From the NCBI GenBank assembly GCA_900469445.1, contig UBXM01000016.1, positions 62,001-126,000 of the forward strand: a stretch of DNA of 64,000 bases, read 5' to 3'. The DNA is from Hyphomicrobiales bacterium. GTDB lineage: Bacteria; Pseudomonadota; Alphaproteobacteria; Rhizobiales; Rhizobiaceae. Under the pieces are notes generated by a model, which saw only the letters and a list, made by a program, of their open reading frames with translations, had not been told where the DNA came from and made no database searches. Below are positions 62,901-64,000 of this stretch, one piece after another (the first letter of the stretch is position 1; each line of letters begins with the position of its first letter). Position numbers and translations under genes: made by a program.

Positions 62901-64000
62901 GATCAAGAGGATCTGCCAGATCAGCGCGCCGAGCGGGTCCATGAAATACCAGCCGAGCACGGAGGCGAAGAACCAGGCGATCGGGGTGAGCGAGCGGCGC
63001 AGGTTATCCAGCATCTTCCAGCGGCCGAGCGCGGTCACACCCCGCTTGGCATCGATGATATAGGGAATGAGCTGCCAGTCGCCGCGTGCCCAGCGATGCT
63101 GGCGAGAGACTTCGACTTCGTAGCGGGTCGGGAAATCCTCGACCAGTTCGACATCGGTAACGAGGGCACAACGTGCGAAAGACCCTTCGAGAAGGTCGTG
63201 CGACAGAACCGCGTTTTCTTCGATACGGCCCTTCAGCGACGCTTCGAAGGCATCGACGTGATAAAGGCCCTTGCCGGTGAACGAACCTTCGGCCGTCAGG
63301 TCCTGATAGACGTCCGAGACGGCAAAGACATAAGGATCGAGACCACGGCCAACCGAGAAGACGCGCTGGAAGACCGAGGCTTCCGTGCCGGTCGTCAGCG
63401 ACGGCGTCACGCGCGGCTGCATCAGGCCGTAGCCCTTGATCACCTGGTTGGTTTCAGGATCGAGAACCGGGCGGTTGATCGGGTGGTGCATCTTGCCGAC
63501 CAGCTTAGTCGCCGCATCACGGATGAGGCGGGTATCGGCATCGAGCGTCATCACATACTGGACGTTGGCCGGTACGGTATTCGCACCCTGCAGATAGGTC
63601 GTATCGCGGTCGCCGCGCAGGAGCAGGTTCAGCTCATGCAGCTTGCCGCGCTTGCGCTCCCAGCCCATCCACACACCTTCGTTCGGATTGAACAGGCGGC
63701 GGCGGTGAAGCAGGAAGAAGCGGTCACTTTCGACTTCATCCTTGTAGCGGCCATTGAGCGCCGCGATTTCGCGCTTGGCGTAATCGAGAATTTCGAGATC
63801 GGCTTCGGTCTGCTCGATCTTGCTGTCGCGCCAGTCGGAAAGCAGCGAGAAATAGATCTCGCCATGCGGGTTGGCGAGATAATGAACCTCGAGATTGCGG
63901 ACCAGCTCATCGACCGTATCGCGGTCGGTGATCAGACACGGCACGACGACCAGCGTCTTTGCCTCTTCCGGAATGCCTTCCTTGAATTCGTAACCGACGA
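56949..64000 (-). CDS. ndvB: cyclic beta-1,2-glucan synthase (partial)
   Basis: This inner-membrane giant (ChvB/NdvB; about 2800 residues when complete) builds periplasmic cyclic beta-1,2-glucans needed for osmotic adaptation and plant infection. The frame stays open to the window edge, so the first few hundred residues are missing; about 2350 are seen. From the right: GT84 glycosyltransferase part with MTLDADTRL and SRQHRWARGDW, then membrane segments (ASVLGWYFMDPLGALIWQIL). A glycoamylase-like middle (GTPWGISEAAFNALDHQM) follows, then two beta-sandwich stretches. The C-terminal GH94 phosphorylase domain has WWLPHNGSGVRTTISDDVVW and the catalytic Asp in GGDWNDGMNRVG; it fixes ring size. The start lies outside the window. 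Confidence 0.96.
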   Translation of the reverse strand, partial: VGYEFKEGIPEEAKTLVVVPCLITDRDTVDELVRNLEVHYLANPHGEIYFSLLSDWRDSKIEQTEADLEILDYAKREIAALNGRYKDEVESDRFFLLHRRRLFNPNEGVWMGWERKRGKLHELNLLLRGDRDTTYLQGANTVPANVQYVMTLDADTRLIRDAATKLVGKMHHPINRPVLDPETNQVIKGYGLMQPRVTPSLTTGTEASVFQRVFSVGRGLDPYVFAVSDVYQDLTAEGSFTGKGLYHVDAFEASLKGRIEENAVLSHDLLEGSFARCALVTDVELVEDFPTRYEVEVSRQHRWARGDWQLIPYIIDAKRGVTALGRWKMLDNLRRSLTPIAWFFASVLGWYFMDPLGALIWQILLIFSLFVAPTISLLTNLLPRSSDNVAKAHFYSVWSDVRSTNAQVALRIVFIADSACIMTDAIGRSLYRLFVSRKLMLEWKTAASIQSNAQGSPTDYYRAMWHAPAIAVLSILLAAIPGDNAFLVGIPFAVLWIFSPLVAWYVSQSAETEDKLFVPENVSVELRKIARRTWRYFEMFVTPEHSYLPPDNYQEKPNPSVAKRTSPTNIGVYLLSTISARHFGWISFLETVERLEQTLATVEKADKFRGHMYNWYHIDTMKPLMPRYVSSVDSGNFAGHLIAISSACRMWSEAPSAHLQGNLDGLGDVAGILGETLKALPDDRKTVRPLRRRLEERINGFANALAAVKREHEFASIRIINLSVLAREIQKLSHNLDHEVRSSQSEEVTKWAASLVTACEAHIADSTFDNGNVEELRDRLASLAVRARKIAFAMDFKFLFRKDRRLLSIGYRVESNEVDEACYDLLASEARLTSLFGIAKGDLPNEHWYKLGRHVVPIGARGALVSWSGSMFEYLMPPLVMQERQGGILNQTNNLIVKEQMNHGRRLGTPWGISEAAFNALDHQMHYQYTNFGVPTLGLKRGLGQNAVIAPYASILASQYDPTAAVENLAELRELGALGIYGYHDAVDFTPTRVPEGKRCAVVYNYYAHHHGMSIAAVANVVMNGLLRELFHADPVIEAAELLLQEKAPRDIPVMSAKHEEKPGTGGGELLRPEIRTITSPATKDRELVLLSNGHYSLMMTATGSGYSRWNGLSVSRWKPDPTEDRWGQFIFLRDTATNDWWSTTTEPRRAEGEQSKAVFGDEKAEFHKTVGDLTSTVEVIVGTEHDAEGRRVTLLNMGTEDRFIEVTSYMEPVIAGDDGDNGHPVFSKMFINTEIGKRGDVIRAWRNKRDHSEPDMLVAHLAADNAGTDRPTEYETDRRKFLGRGRTLSEAAAFDAGASLSNTDGFTLDPIMSLRRSVRVPAGKKVSVVFWTIAAPKREDLDKAIEHYRHAESFQSELTQAWTRTQMQMRHLGVTSQDAAAFQHLARYLVYPDMQLRADQQTLQAGMQAQSGLWASTVSGDLPIVTLRINDEADLPVAKEAILAQQYLRSRGVVTDLVIFNERAAEGAQDMQQSIEQMATRMGQEGGRTHVFTLRRDLLEGSGADGLIAASRVVLHARNGQFGDQLNRTSSIFAPSTEQQIEADRRPLLSGEIFTPTEVLPHQPTDLEFWNGIGGFSSEGNEYVVRLNGGQSTPQPWINVISNDTFGFHVSAEGASFSWAENSRDYQLTPWTNDLVINRPGEGFYVSDTETNKVYTPFAALSRRPDVMFEARHGLGYSVFSSEEDGLKLEVTQTVDRTRHAKFSHMKLRNSGSETKKLKLYGYVEWLLGANTAKTVPFILPSRDEATGTLFATNAFSINFSRFAFLGMSEMPTGFTASRREFIGRFGSVQMPAAVTGASSLSGSLDLDGDPCAALAYDVELAPGQETEVTFFLGDAATKEEAVALSAELKTVSFDGALAVNRGFWNEFTGRLKISTPDKSLDNMVNHWLPYQALGCRIMARTAFYQASGAFGFRDQLQDTLAFLVHEPSLARKQIINAASRQFKEGDVMHWWLPHNGSGVRTTISDDVVWLAYAINQYVSVTGDQTILEEQLPFLSGPILEKTKHDAFIQPEVTNEIADLYEHAARALDLAIDRTGDMGLPLMLGGDWNDGMNRVGVAGRGMSVWLGWFLAAALRDFIPYAEARKDKKRTDRWKKHIDTLKDALETDGWDGAYYRRGYFDDGTPLGSAKSDECRIDSLGQSWSVLSGEGRMDRRDQAMDAVMKQLVDEEAGIIRLFTPPFEKTRQDPGYIKAYPPGVRENGGQYTHAAIWVVLALAQMKRGDDAWKCFQILNPINHALTREAADTYRVEPYVVAADVYGAGDYQSRGGWTWYTGSAGWLYRAAIEGILGIKRNGDRLTVDPSLPTGWDGFEAELTIDGKAHAIKVAGGTVTVDGKTADKDGGFLLSAK

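Overview
The window reads as a stretch of the main chromosome of an alphaproteobacterium in the Rhizobiaceae (Rhizobium/Agrobacterium/Sinorhizobium group). The evidence is the high G+C with strong third-position bias, the order of core genes (ffh, rpsP, rimM, trmD, rplS, leuC), the PHB genes phaA/phaB/phaR, an RpoH2-type heat-shock sigma factor, a SAM-II riboswitch in front of metA, RIME-like palindromic repeats, GGAAC-N16/17-CGTT (EcfG-type) promoters, and a giant cyclic beta-1,2-glucan synthase at the right edge. Genus cannot be fixed from this window. Start codons, domain limits and regulatory sites were all read by eye.

Layout. 1-0.8 kb: vapBC toxin-antitoxin pair with a repeated operator. 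1-6.4 kb: SRP and ribosome/tRNA maturation block (ffh, chorismate mutase, rpsP, rimM, trmD, rplS) interrupted by an opposing TSUP permease. 6.4-13.7 kb: MFS transporter, GAF-GGDEF diguanylate cyclase, leuC, L,D-transpeptidase-like protein, an OmpR-type regulator with a cyclic-nucleotide-binding partner, and xthA; two palindromic repeats lie in this part. 13.8-24.6 kb: lolA, ftsK, glnK-amtB, tesB, a UbiH-type hydroxylase, Trm112-like, LON-substrate-binding protein, thioredoxin-TPR protein, prdX and tRNA-Gly. 24.7-26.5 kb: a long orphan flagellin. 26.7-32.7 kb: galM, metA under a SAM-II riboswitch, thiamine pyrophosphokinase, Uup-type ABC-F protein, a receiver-only response regulator and a VOC protein. 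32.9-36.3 kb: thiBPQ thiamine uptake operon under a TPP riboswitch. 36.4-46 kb: YrbL-like protein, M48 lipoprotein protease, rpoH2, carD, fdxA, S4 protein, SUV3-like helicase, and two small envelope proteins behind an EcfG-type promoter. 46-56.8 kb: PHB genes, rpmF, GST and DUF1868, mtgA, prenyl synthase, OmpA lipoprotein, ispG, and a DeoR-MFS pair. 56.9-64 kb: cyclic glucan synthase, cut by the window end.

Most genes are housekeeping, and I did not find a convincing new multi-gene system. The more interesting signals are regulatory. EcfG-type promoters precede rpoH2 (two in tandem), a receiver-only regulator and a DUF3309/glycine-zipper pair. TTAA-N7-TTAA (CtrA-type) boxes lie upstream of ftsK and of the receiver gene. 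The thiB ribosome-binding site is embedded in a helix downstream of the TPP aptamer, and the xthA ribosome-binding site is embedded in a hairpin. A 22-bp-spaced repeat sits in the vapBC operator. The orphan long flagellin beside tRNA-Gly and the YrbL-like gene look like accessory insertions.
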